Assembly: GCF_963259705.1 (NCBI RefSeq)
Contig: NC_081846.1
Location: 54,217,205-54,281,204, forward strand
From: Myotis daubentonii
Taxonomy: Eukaryota; Chordata; Mammalia; Chiroptera; Vespertilionidae
Reading direction: 5' to 3'
DNA: 64,000 bases
Below the pieces are notes generated by a model. It made no database searches. It saw only the letters and a list, made by a program, of their open reading frames with translations, and had not been told where the DNA came from. The position numbers were made by a program, and so were the translations under genes. Positions within the stretch are counted from its first letter, which is position 1. Each line of letters begins with the position of its first letter. Positions 25,542 through 37,489 of the stretch are shown in pieces.

Positions 25542-25948
25542 TCCTATATAATAAAAGCTTAATATGTTGAGTGTCCAGTCGTCCAGTCATCCGTTCAACC
25601 AATCAAAGCATAATATGCTAATAATATGCTAACGATAAGGCTGCTCAACCACTCACTGTGACATGCACTGATCACCAGGGGGCAGACGCTCCAACCAGTA
25701 GGTTAGCTTGCTGCTGGAGTCCGGCCAATCCAGACTGAGCAAGAGGGGCTAGAAATGCCCTGGAGTCCTCCTGCAGCCCCTCCCCAGCTGGCCAACCTCC
25801 TGCATCCCTCCCAGGCCCCGGTAGTGCACCTGCGCCCTCTTGCAATCCAGGGCCCCGCGGGGGATGTTGGAGAGCCGGTTTCGGACCGATCCCACAGGCC
25901 AGACTGAGGGATCCCACTGGTGCATGAATTCATGCATCGGGCCTCTAG
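25542..25948 (+). mobile_element. Non-autonomous Helitron (HeliBat-type), copy 1
   Basis: It starts TCCTATATAATAAAAG and ends GGGCCTCTAG, with CTAG at 25945-25948. The 3' hairpin TGCATGAATTCATGCA (25921-25936) is a perfect palindrome. The GC-rich middle contains ACTGATCACCAGGGGGCAGA. It encodes no Rep/helicase, so it depends on a partner. The long open frames inside it are by-products of GC content. Confidence 0.92.
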
Positions 25949-25949
25949 T

Positions 25950-27250
25950 AATGAATAAAGAAAAGTGCTTATAGCACCCTTTTGCATTTTTTTCATTTGC
26001 TTAGTATACAGATTTCAAACTTTAAATTTTCTAATGGCTGAAAATTAGAAAATTTTGAAAATTTTCAATTTTTCAACTGGTTCACACTAAAGACTCTTAC
26101 AAGCTTGAAGAAGAAAAAGTCTTTCCAGATGAGCAAGAGGTTGGATAAATGTAATGACATATGGCTTGCTTTTTTATAGCTACAATATGTGAAAAATAGA
26201 AGCATAACACATGTATTCAATGATATATATGTATTTATACATATAAATATATATTCTAGTTACAAATGATGAGATAAGATTATTTTGTACAAATGTGATT
26301 TTGTTTTCTTTCTTTTTCTTGTTCCCTTTATGAATAAAAATAACAACTGAAACTTAGAACAATTTTAAACATCTCATTATACCAGGGATCTAGCAAAGGA
26401 TAAAATCAACGTGTGCAAAGCCATGATGCTAAGTCCCGGCCTCAGACTTGTGAACTCTGGTTTCAGAGCCTCAAGGCAGGAAGACTGTCCACTGAGCTGA
26501 TTACCCAATCTCCCCCACAGCCCCAAGTCCCAGATGAATGGGTTACAACTGTCTCTTCAATATATCTCTCAGAACATTTCTCACATCCTCAGGCAAACTC
26601 AGAATGTCCCAGAAGCTCTTCCTTTATTGCCCCTGGATCCCTGATCCCATCAAGGCCCTTCTAGAGTGGATCCTTACAGCCTGTGTACTCAACTTTGTGA
26701 ATTTTCAAAGCCTATTGTGAAATGACTATATTTTTTTCTTCAAAGCTAAAAAAAATCTCAATGTAAACTTTTTTTCGCGCGTGCTATACATATTTTTAAT
26801 TACTTTAAAAAATCTTTTGAAGGCTCACACTTATTTTCAGAAGACCCTTGTTATGGAGAATTGTGTTCTAATCTAGGAAGAGCAGGGCATACTGAGATGA
26901 TTACCTCCTCGAAACAAAAATGGACCTCGAGCTCCTAAGGAAAGTTTCATTGGGCATTACTAGGTCTCACGTAACAGAGTGGAGTCACACCCTCAGGACA
27001 GGCCTGGAAGAAGTTTAAAACGTGAAACTGGAATCATTATTCTATTATCTCTGAATGAATGGTAACTCCCTGGCCCTGCCTTCATTGCAATTGTTTTTCT
27101 ATTCCTGGGCTCTGCCCTGTGCTACCATTTTACCTCCAAGCTTTGATATTCCCAATTGTCTTCAAGCTACTTTTGCTTTACCTAGCTAATACTTATCAGT
27201 AGTAACTGAAGGGTCAAACTCTTTAGCTTCCAAAGTAACTGATTAACTGG
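25950..27250. other. Intergenic stretch without recognisable features
   Basis: AT-rich; no gene or named element seen. Confidence 0.45.
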
Positions 27251-27259
27251 TGCTAATGC

Positions 27260-27960
27260 CCTGCCCCCACACTTTTTTATTATTATAGTTTTAATTAAAT
27301 TTTTTAGTTTGGAAAATTTCAAACGTATATATAAAGTAAGCAGAATCTCATAGTAAACCTTGTCTATCCATCAGCCAGCTTCAATAAGTCTACCATGCTT
27401 GTATTATTCATTCATTCACCCACACCCCTCTTTTAATTTTACTACTTTTTTTCTTTAGTTAAAATTTACATAAATTGAAATGACAAATCCTAGCTACAGC
27501 ATTTTGACAATCAATATAGAATATTTCTGTCTCCTGAGAAAGACACAAGCACAGCTCTGAGTTTTGTTAACCTTAGTTTTACCTGTTCTTTAACATCTAC
27601 AAAGTGGTTCATGCAGCATGGAGCTTTTGTGTCCAGCTCCTTTTACTCAGCATAATACTATGGAACTCATCCGTGCTGCTGCCAGTGTGTTATTGGTTCC
27701 TTTTTGTTCTTATTGTTTAGTAGTATCCCTTTAGACCAATTTCATGCCATAATGTGTCTATTCTTTCTTTTGTTGATGGATAGTTTGGTTGTTTCCACTT
27801 TTTAGTTATTGTATCTATAAAGCTGTTGTGGATATTTTTGTATGAGGTTTTTTGTGGGTACATGTTTTCATTTCTCTTGGATAAAATGCCCAAAAGTGGA
27901 ATTATGAGTCAAAGTGTAGTTGTACCTTTAGCTTTAAAGTTTAACCTTTTCCAAAAGTGG
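27260..27960 (-). mobile_element. Old L1 fragment, antisense
   Basis: TACTCAGCATAATACTATGG, TTTTGTTGATGGATAGTTTG and GGTTGTTTCCACTTTTTAG are the complement of the L1 ORF2 end / 3' UTR pattern. Confidence 0.75.
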
Positions 27961-27970
27961 TTGTAAATAG

Positions 27971-27990
27971 CTTTTTTTTTGGGGGGGGGG
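27971..27990. repeat. Homopolymer junction T(n)G(10)
   Basis: TTTTTTTTT followed directly by ten G; prone to assembly error. Confidence 0.8.
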
Positions 27991-28239
27991 TAAATTAATA
28001 ATTAAATTAAATGGCCAAGAAAATCAAAACACCTTAACAGGTATATGATGAGGAGTATTATTTTCTCCTTGCTCCCATCTAACCCACTGCTTCAAGCTAC
28101 AGGAAAACACTTTCCTTAGTTTCTTGTGCATTTTTTTTAATTTTTAAATACAATTATGAGTAAGTTAACATAGCTGTCCCCTTTCATCTCCTCCTACCAA
28201 AGGTAGCCTACTATATATCCATAATGCATCTCCCTATTG

Positions 28240-28640
28240 TCCCTTAACAACATATCTTGGTGTCTTTCCATATTGGTGAACAAAGAGGTTGTTCTTCATT
28301 CTTTTACTAAACACTGCTCCATTGATGGTCCCTTGGGTTGGTTCCAAACTGTTACTATTATACACAATACTTCAATGAAGAACCTTGTACCGACACCATT
28401 ATATATATACATATATACATATATATGTATATGTATATATACATGATTAATTTTTAGAATGGTGCTTTAGCATCAGTAGACCAAGGGTTACAGGTATTTA
28501 TAATTTTGATAGTATTGTCAAATTGTGCCTCCAATCATTTGTGACATGTCGCACTCCCATCAATCTTGTCCATATTCTTGCCAACAGAGTGCACTGTGTA
28601 CCTCATCTTCACCATTCTCAAACATTTCAACCTAAGTATC
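28240..28640 (-). mobile_element. Old LINE fragment, antisense
   Basis: TTGGGTTGGTTCCAAACTGT and ACTCCCATCAATCTTGTCCA resemble the complement of old L1 sequence, interrupted by a (TATACA)n microsatellite. Confidence 0.5.
28401..28443. repeat. (TATACA/TATATG)n microsatellite
   Basis: Imperfect alternating purine-pyrimidine repeat. Confidence 0.85.
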
Positions 28641-28659
28641 CTGAACAGCTAAGGAAAAC

Positions 28660-29960
28660 AAACATGTTAAAACCTCACACACCATGATTTTGTGAGGTGA
28701 GATACTAAGCAGGGCCAGGTACAAAATCAAATACTGGAACCCTTGTTCAAATCATTAAAATTTCAAGATAGTAAGAGTACAGCATTAAGCCAAGCATGGA
28801 GCCCTTGTAAGCATGTGTCCCCATGCAATGGCATAGGTCATAAGCCCATGGTTGCTGTCTCTGCTCCTAAGCATCATAATAAAAAAATATTTGAATAAGT
28901 ACCTTATTTTATCTAAAATTGTGTAAGTTTTTGCACTCTATTCCATATAGTAATTGTGTTTTATATTACTTATATCAAATTAAATTGACCTTTCTTATAC
29001 TGAGATCAAACATATACTGGCTCAGAACACCAGGCCCCCGCCTTGTCGCCTGATAGGAAAACTATAGGCGACATCTCTCAGAACTTCCTTACTTCCAGAC
29101 AAGCTTTTTAACACTAGTCATAAATATAAGGCCACTGCTTTTCTTGACTCTCATCTAAATAAATCACTGCTACGGTGGGAATTGGAGGCCAAGTGGAGGC
29201 TGGTGTTGGGACAATATTGGAAGATCTCTACATTCAAAATGCACTTGATGTTTGTCTTCTTCTCTCATAATGCAATGTCCGTAAGAGCTTGATTTGCCCT
29301 TCCTAGAGTCGTGCGCTATATAGTGGGGTTCTTAATGCTTCTGTATTCTCAGAATGCTTATCATTATGGTGTCAAGCACCCCAAGAATCAGTGTTGGTGG
29401 ACTGGAGATGAAGCCAGAGGAAATTTCCTGAAAGAACTTGGGATCCTCACTTCTGAAATCATAGAAAGCAAGTGAGGTGGAGGGAAAGAGACAAGTTTCC
29501 GTGAGATATTGGGAGAGGACATTTACTGAGATGCCAGATGTTGTGTTGGCTTAATATCTTTATATCTTATATCTTTACATCATCTGCAGAGCTCCCTCCT
29601 TAGGACTGCTCCACAAACAAGTAGCACCTGAGAAGGAAAGAAAAACAGAGACACAGAAAGAGAGAGGCAAAGAAGCATCTAAACACATTGGCAAGGAAGA
29701 AAATGTAGAACTGAAAGCCAAACAATAAACTGTAGCCAACATACCCATGAGGATCAGGGCAAGAGGGAAGCACAATTTGGTCATATGTTAAACTAAATCA
29801 CACTCTCACGCCCTTACTGCCTTTATGTGTTCATCCAGATGGCCCTGGGTGTCACTGTTCTCTGCTCTTTTGCCCCCCCTGCTGGCAGTGCCAAGAAGCA
29901 GTCCTCAGGTCAAAACTGCAGCAAGCACCGGGGAGGAGGTGAAGAAATGAGCCGGTGTTT
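28660..29960. other. Intergenic; old unnamed repeat at the left end
   Basis: 28660-28860 resembles a repeat also seen at 60830-60990 (GGGCCAGGTACAAAAT..., GCATTAAGCCAAGCATGGAG). Nothing else was recognised. Confidence 0.35.
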
Positions 29961-29967
29961 TCCGCAG

Positions 29968-30112
29968 CTGTGCTTCACAAACCTTAATATGCATATGAAT
30001 TGCCTGGAATCTTGGTAAAATGCAGGTTCTTATTCAGTAAGTCTGGGCTTGGCCCAGAGTCTACATTTCTAGCAGGTGATTCCGGTCCATAGACTATGCT
30101 TTGAATAGCACC
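29968..30112 (+). mobile_element. MER5-type hAT-Charlie MITE remnant
   Basis: CATATGAATTGCCTGGAATC, TTATTCAGTAAGTCTGGGCT and TACATTTCTAGCAGGTGATT follow the MER5A pattern. Confidence 0.65.
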
Positions 30113-30119
30113 GCCTTCT

Positions 30120-31100
30120 ATCATCAGAAATCACCAGCATGGAAACCCCTTCCTGAGGTTTTCCAATTTCATGTAGAATTAATCCCGATGGCATGTAAGT
30201 AGTTATCTACCCAATAGTGGGTCCAATCCACCACTGAAGAGTTTGAGTGCATTGGAAATGTTCCCCCAGTTGTATCGGTGATTTACTTCTGTACAAGTCA
30301 TCAGCTTCATCGCGCTGCTGCTGATATTAGAAGATTGACACCTAGTTAGAAAATGCCATGATGGGTTTGTCACATAGAATCAGATTTTTCTTTTAGAAGG
30401 GTCGTTGAAGCCACCCTCTCATTCTACAGTTCCAGAAGCTGAGGCACAGAGCGATGTGTGACTGCACCACAGTCACACAACATGTTGACAGCAGCCAGGC
30501 TAAAACCTAATTACACTTACACAGTCCTCATGCTGTCTGTCCAGTCACTTTCTATATTTCTTTGTCTAAAGTGATCAGACTCATATCTGCTAAATCCTAT
30601 AGATCATTGAAGTCCTAAGTGGCAGATGATGAAGCTCAAAAAATACATATGATAGCATGCATTGTATCTTGTCCTTTTGTAAATTAGTGTCCAGCTCTCT
30701 TAACAGTAGAATTAGCCTTTAAATATCCATTAGAAGGAAAAAGATATACTAAACCCTGTCTTATTAGCATCACCTATCTTGGATGTTTAATCCTCATTTT
30801 GCTTTATCCTTCTTCTGGACTCCAATTTATTGCAATAGAACAGTTTAGGTTCGAATGAATATTCTTTAAAATTGCCAAAAAATACAAATTAATTCCATAT
30901 AGTGGGGATGAGAAGATTACTAACCATGTTTTAAGTGAGTGATGTATTTATTTGGGGAGATGAAAGGATTATATTCAGATAAATGCATCATAACTAAGTA
31001 GCAAAACAGAAAAGACTTGTAAGACCCTTAATTGAAGCCACCCTCAAAGAAAGGTTAGCCATAAACTAAGTAATTTCACATCCGCAGCATCAAAATTCAC
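30120..31100. other. Intergenic DNA before the LTR
   Basis: A MIR-like fragment may be present at 30400-30520 (CTGAGGCACAGAGCGATGTG). No gene was recognised. Confidence 0.4.
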
Positions 31101-31642
31101 TGTAGAGTGAAGCATAGTAACCTCCATCTTGGGTAAAAACTGCGGTTTAAAATTTCAACCCTGATATTCTGGCTTCTGTAAACATTTGCTTGTTTAAACA
31201 ATTGGGTAGTTAGCCTAAGGGACTCCATTTTGACCTCTGTTTCCAGAATAAGACCTGGAAACTCACATAAACCACCCCATTTTGTTGCCAGCCCATTGTG
31301 GTTTTTACAAAGGCTATTCTTCTGTACCTGAGAACCAGAGCCCCAAAAATGCTTTCCCTTGACTCAGTGGCTCCAGGAACTAAAGCTATAGTTACCCTTC
31401 AGAGATACCTAATTTTGCTCAATTTGGCTTCTGTACTAACTGCTTTCACAAGGTAGTTCCACATTCCAACATCTAGCAGGATTTGTTTTTTGCCTTTATA
31501 AGCTTCTGCTGTACTCACTCGGGACTGCGAGATTTGGAGAGCTAATGCCCCCTTGTAGCCGCTGGCTTTTAAATTAAAGACTCCTTGATTCGATTTCGTG
31601 ACTGAAGCGTCCTCTGTTCGACTCGCGGGGTACATTACAACA
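31101..31642 (+). mobile_element. Solo LTR of an endogenous retrovirus, upstream of GCG and in the same orientation
   Basis: It begins TGTAGAGTGAAGC and ends TACATTACAACA. It contains a TATA-like TTTATAAG (31495-31502) and a downstream ATTAAA (31573-31578) followed by a CT/GT-rich stretch, the layout of U3-R-U5 in a gammaretrovirus-like LTR. No internal retroviral genes flank it. I could not find a clean target-site duplication, so the ends are approximate. Confidence 0.65.
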
Positions 31643-31779
31643 AGAGTCCGTCAGCAATTTTCATGCCTGATTGGTGAGTGAAAGGTGAATTTCCCAATTG
31701 TCCTTTCCATTCCCCAGGAAAAAAATAAAGGCACGAGAGTAAATAAAAGTTTCCTGGCCTCTGAGATCCCACCCAATGC

Positions 31780-31935
31780 AAGCGTAGAATGAGATGAGCA
31801 AAGTGAGTGGGCGAGTTAAATCATTTGTAACAAAAGCCCATTACTTACAGATGAGAAATTTATATTGTCAGCGTAATATCTGTGGGGCTAAACAGCGCTA
31901 GAGAGTATATAAAAGCAGCGTGCTTTGGTGCAGAA
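31780..31935 (+). promoter_or_regulatory. GCG: GCG proximal promoter with TATA box
   Basis: The TATA box TATATAAAA is at 31906-31914, about 25-30 bases before the inferred start of exon 1. Upstream, 31796-31900 holds the block with GAGTGGGCGAGT, CCATTACTTACAGATGAG and TTGTCAGCGTAATATC. From memory this closely resembles the alpha-cell G1 region of rodent and human GCG promoters, an AT-rich homeobox/Pax6 region with an E-box (CAGATG). Its retention suggests normal islet/gut regulation of the core promoter. The transcription start is inferred, not measured. Confidence 0.85.
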
Positions 31936-32023
31936 GTACAGAGCTCAGGACCCAGCTCATCTCCAGTTCCAAAGAGGGCTCGCTCTCTCTCCACCTGCTC
32001 TGTTCCACGCCTGGTATCAGAAG
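31936..32023 (+). other. GCG: GCG exon 1 (5' UTR)
   Basis: A non-coding exon. ACAGAGCTCAGGA followed by AAAGAGGGCTCGCTCTCTC resembles the start of human GCG mRNA. It ends AGAAG before donor GTAAGA at 32024. The exact start is inferred from the TATA spacing. Confidence 0.85.
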
Positions 32024-35000
32024 GTAAGATTTCTATTGAGTGATTGTAAGACTGTCTATTCTGATTTGGGTACAGTTAAGTATTTTTAAGGGGATAAAGT
32101 ATTATGAATTCGAATGTTGTTCTTTCATCTTATACTTTTCACTAATAACACACAGGGTAGAATTGAGATGAAAAAGTGATACAAAATGTATTTACATAAA
32201 CGTCAACACAGTGAAGTCGCAAAATGAGTCGGAAAAATAATTCAATAAAAAGATATGAAGTTGAAAGAAAAACAAAGATTCAAATCAAGGCACTTGTTAT
32301 AAGACTTAACTGTTATGAGAACTGTGTTTTTAAAATATATAAATATTTTCCTTAGATTTGATTAACGTGTCTATTACTTTGAACAGAAGGCGCCTTTTAC
32401 ATTCAGCAGAAATGTGTCCATTAGAGAGGCTATAATAGCAATTGCTCCTTACCAATGAAAATTTATCATTTTCTAAAAGAGAAGAATCAACATCATCTTT
32501 CAAATATTCAAATTTCTGATAAGTCTATCAAAAACTCTAAGTCCATGAAATCAGCTGTTTGTAAATAAGACAGCACATTTGGTGCAGTGAACTAATCAAT
32601 TATTGGGAATTCTTTTAATGGAGCTGAGTGAAACCTCCGATTAATAATTATCTACTATGTATTCAGAACCAATAGCAATAAATAAAATGTCTAAAATGCC
32701 CACAATCTGAAATAAGATTTTAGTAATTCTCTATGGAAACAAAATCAGATGTTCGAAAATACCTATTTAAGCCCTTGGGGACAAAGAATAATTTTGCAAA
32801 GATCCTCAATGGAGTAAATGATCAAGCGGTGTGTTTTCCCACACATACCAAGGACCTATGAATGGAAATGAGCTGATCAGTTTTAAAAAGTATGTATTTG
32901 GCCTACAACACGAATACATTTAGAGATATTATATAATGTCACCTTGCTTATGTCTAAGATTAATCTTTCTAAAAGACTTCCTACCCAGAGAATGCTATTG
33001 TTTCCATATTTTCCCTTTAAATTTGAGTGGAAATGTGTGGTTTTTACAAAACTACACATTCTCTCCCTAGGCTGTCCGAAGGAGGTGGAGGGGAGTAACT
33101 GGAAATTCTTCTATTATTGAATAAGATTTTGAATCTAAAATAATATAAACATTTGCCTTCTCAGTAGTGGCATTCAAACAATTGAACTTATTCTCAAAGT
33201 TTTTCACAATTCTATAAACTTACAAATGAATGAATAAAATTTTAAAAATCAGTTTCTCTTTCAGTAGAACTCAATTCACTGCCTATAGAGGCCTTGGAAC
33301 ATTCACTTCTGTTTCCCCCTCCACCGGCTCCCATAGCAGCAGAACAGCACATGCTTTAAATCTCCCTCCATATAGAATATAATGAAGATTTTGAAAACCT
33401 TTAGGGACTTTGCATAGAAGGAATTATTTGGGACTAATTTGTTTTTGCAACAAGGGTGTGATTCTAAAAGAAATCTTAGCTTTTTTTTTTTTAATTCCGG
33501 AAAGCATGAATTTATAATTGAGATGTATAATCAGAAGACACTACCTACATATATGGCAAAGTTTCCAAAGTTTGCCAACTAGATCAACCGAAGCATAGCA
33601 AAATGCCAAATTAGTAATTTCCTGTTGATGAATGAAGAAGGGTGAATATGTACTTACTATTATGTTGCTTTGTTTAACTAACTACTTAATCTAAAGAGAC
33701 TCAATATTTCAAAGAAAAAAATACCACTGCTGGCATTCCAGTCTACATGTTTTAGTGCCAAAGCTAGGCAGTAAATATGGCTAGGATGTTAAAGAAAAGA
33801 TTGATAGTTTGAAATGATAATATTTGTAAAATCCTTATTTCAAACCAAATGCCATTTGCTAAAAATACTCATTCAAATTATTTATGGATAAACATAATCA
33901 AACTGGGATTGAAATCCCCACATCTCACAGAAACATGGTGGGACTTGAGAAGTAGAGAGAAGTCCATGACAAATGCTGGACTTGAGGCTTCTATTCAGAA
34001 AATAGAGGAGCTCGCCCTGTGGGGATCTTCTGCCCCAAATTCATTTTAGCTCCCACCTTGCACACTGCCTCATCATGCCTTTGGCAACCGGTGGCTTCAT
34101 GGGGCATCTGCGTGTGGTACAAGGACAAGCAACCAGGTGTATCCCACAACTCGGCCTAGGGTGTCACAAGCAGTGAGTGACACGTCCTGGACTAAGTCCA
34201 ATTATAAAACAACCTGGGGACTTCTGAGACTTCTGAAACAGGCGTTAATTTTCATTATGACAGTGATCTCTTGAGTTTCTTACTTGTGATTGTTCAAGTT
34301 GCCAGAAGCATTAGTTCTTGTTGCAAATTGCTTGTCTTTAAAACAATTTTTTCCCTTTAATTTAGAACAGGTCAAAGCACCCTAAAATACCTCAAATCTG
34401 TTGGCCGCTTTATAATTACAAAGTCTAGACCAAGTTACACTATTTAAAATATAAATGAATAATACATCTGAACCGACAGCTGGTATGCCAAGTTGTAGCC
34501 CGAGGCTGCTTTAAGATGGTTGAAATGCAGTATAATGTAAATGCTTGGAAGTGAAGGACTATTAATTGAAAGCCAGACTGATAGTGAAGGGGGTGGCATT
34601 ATGGATAAGGTGACATTCAGGCTAACCATATGTAGTATATCATCTACAGTGGGTATCTTAAATGTTTATCATAGACATTTTTAATTCAAAATCTGGAAAT
34701 GAGCCTTCTAATTATTAACAGAAGTGTCTTACATTAATGAAAAATCTTAAAGGTGGTACACATTTTTTAAATCCTTTTTTTGCCACCAAAAAAAAAAAAA
34801 CTAGGGGAAAATATAATCTACTTTTTAAAATATACTCAAAATGAAATAGATTTTCTTTTTATTTATAATATTTACTTCATCATAATTAAATGAATTGAGC
34901 CTGATGTGTTTAAATATGGTTGCCTTTCTCCCTCCCCCACCTCTCCCTGCCTCTGTGCACCAACAGGCAGCAAACATGAAAAGCATTTACTTTGTGGCCG

Positions 35001-37457
35001 GATTATTTGTGATGTTGGTCCAAGGCAGCTGGCAGCGTTCCCTTCAGGACACAGAGGAGAAGTCCAGGTATTCAATCTTTAGACTTGAACTAACATAGCA
35101 CGATGGTTATAATACAGCCTGTGAAAACTATGATTTGTGAAGAGGGCTCAGTAACTGAGAGTAAATACTCTGTACAATTTTAAAAAGTTTAAAATATCAT
35201 TGTGATAAAGTTGTTTCTGGAGTATAGATCAGAGTATGTTGTTTCGCAACCAGAGGAGTAGGCTATGTTGGAAAATGTGTTACATGGGAAATTATAGCTT
35301 GTTGAAATCTTCAGCTGATCCTATCTATCCATTCATTACTCACACACTGCATAGTAGATTATTTTAATTATTCACACCAACTTTTTCTTTTTTTATTCCT
35401 TTTTAAAAAATAACACTGTTTCTTACTAATTGTAAAAGTCATACATGTTCATGATACAAAATATGCAAAAAATGTTATGTATGTACTGTATATAGAATAT
35501 ATCTCAGATCATTATACAGCTTCATATTATGCCTTTTATCTTAGCATTGTATTGTTAGCTCTTTCGTATAGCATTACAAATATCTATTAAATGTATGATA
35601 TTTGATAGCTGCATACTATTTCATCTCATAAATGTACAATATTTATTTAGCTATTCCTCTTCTATTGAACACTTGAGTTCTTTACATTTTCCCACAAAGA
35701 ATGCTGCAAATAACTTTTCTCCCTACATTATTTTACTCTTTCCTGAGGCTAGATTTTTGCTACTAAAATTACTGTGTCAAAGAGTTTGAATAAGTTTAAA
35801 TCTTTTATAATATCTTGCCAGCTTGCTTTCCAGAAAAGTCATACACATGCACACTTCCATCAGCCTTATAGAAATATTCCTTTCAAATACCTTCCCCCAT
35901 ATTTAATCTTTGCTGTTTTAACAGGTGATAATAGTATCTCAATTTTATTTCTGAGTATTAATACTATTGAATATTTCTCCATATTTGCCATGGCAAACAA
36001 CTGTTGATTACCAGCATGTGGATTATCCACTACACAGTTTGAAATTAGCAAGTAGGCTTTTTCTTGGCATTCTTAAAATTTTTAATTGTCTTTCTCTTTC
36101 ATCATCAGCTATCATGTAACCAGGTAATGGAGCTACATTTTTATATTAACACATGCACACAAAATTCAGAACACAGATCAGCTGCCCAAATGATTTGGGA
36201 TTCTTCACTCTTTTAAAATAGTCAATTCATTGCTCTCTTCTATCATTACTAGCAGAATCATAAGTACATTAATTACTTTAAAAAACTATTTATTTGATCT
36301 TATTTCATTAAAGAAGAAGCCAGTTAAAAATCTGCTCCCAGGATTCAGAATCAGAGTGTATTCAACTCTAACAAAACTCTGAGATTCCCGTGGCAAACAA
36401 GGTGTCTCTCATATCAACTGAAATGCTCAAGGCACCTGCCTTTCAATTTCCTGTGGTCTTGTGTTTTCAAGATGCTTCTTGAGTGAGTCCACTCAAGAAG
36501 AGACTTAGTTGCACCAATCACTGTTCTTCACAGCTCGCTCGCAGCTCCCCAGGCAGACTCGCTCAATGACCCGGATCAGATAAATGAAGAGAAGCGCCAC
36601 TCCCAGGGCACGTTCACCAGTGACTACAGCAAGTATCTGGACGCCAGGCGTGCCCAGGATTTCGTGGAGTGGTTGATGACCAGCAAGAGGACCAAGTGAG
36701 AGTCTAAACCTAGCCCCAAATTTGCACACAAACGTATTACCTAACTATGTCTGAAATATCTCCTGACTTTCATTATGTTATCGTGCTCATCAAATAGGGC
36801 ATATAAGCTCTTTCAGCTTTGATGATTTCGAGGTTGGTGATGCTCTCCTTCATATTATGCCTCTGAAAGTCCCACTTCTCACCCTGAAAATGCCTTCCCT
36901 ACCCTGTAATGAAACGTAGATTTTAAATTATTTTCCCCACTGTGGTCTTAGCAATATTTACTCTCTTACCCATTTTCTATTAAAATTGAAAGCTGACTTT
37001 TTTAGACCTGAATGGTTAGGAATCTATTTTTTGACCAAAAGATAAGAGCAAATTCAACATTCCCTTGTAGGATTCAAACTCATGACTGTAATCACATTTA
37101 AAGTAACCCTAGCCAAGTTAATCATGGTAAGGAATGGAAACAGATGCAGTCATTTTCTTGTAGAATACAATCCAAGATACACATTTAAAATTATAACCTA
37201 GCTGCACCGCATAAAGAGAGAAGAAGGCAAGTAAGAGCACAAGCCCTTCGTGAGGCATACATTTTAATGTTGGGTTTTCGTTGACAGTGTTGGGTTTTAC
37301 GATGCATGTAGGCTACTGAGGGAAATCTTCCACAAGGGTTTCACAGAGATGGTGGAATTTCACAATTTCTTTGGAGAGTGGCCCACAGGGGAAGGGAGTT
37401 GTGCGTACAAAGTAGCTGAAGGAATCTAAATTATCAGGATAAGGACATAGATTTGCT

Positions 37458-37489
<32 letters not shown>

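Noticed and set aside
25921..25936. The palindrome as a transcription terminator or restriction-type site.
   Set aside because: Its place just before GGGCCTCTAG identifies it as a Helitron 3' hairpin.
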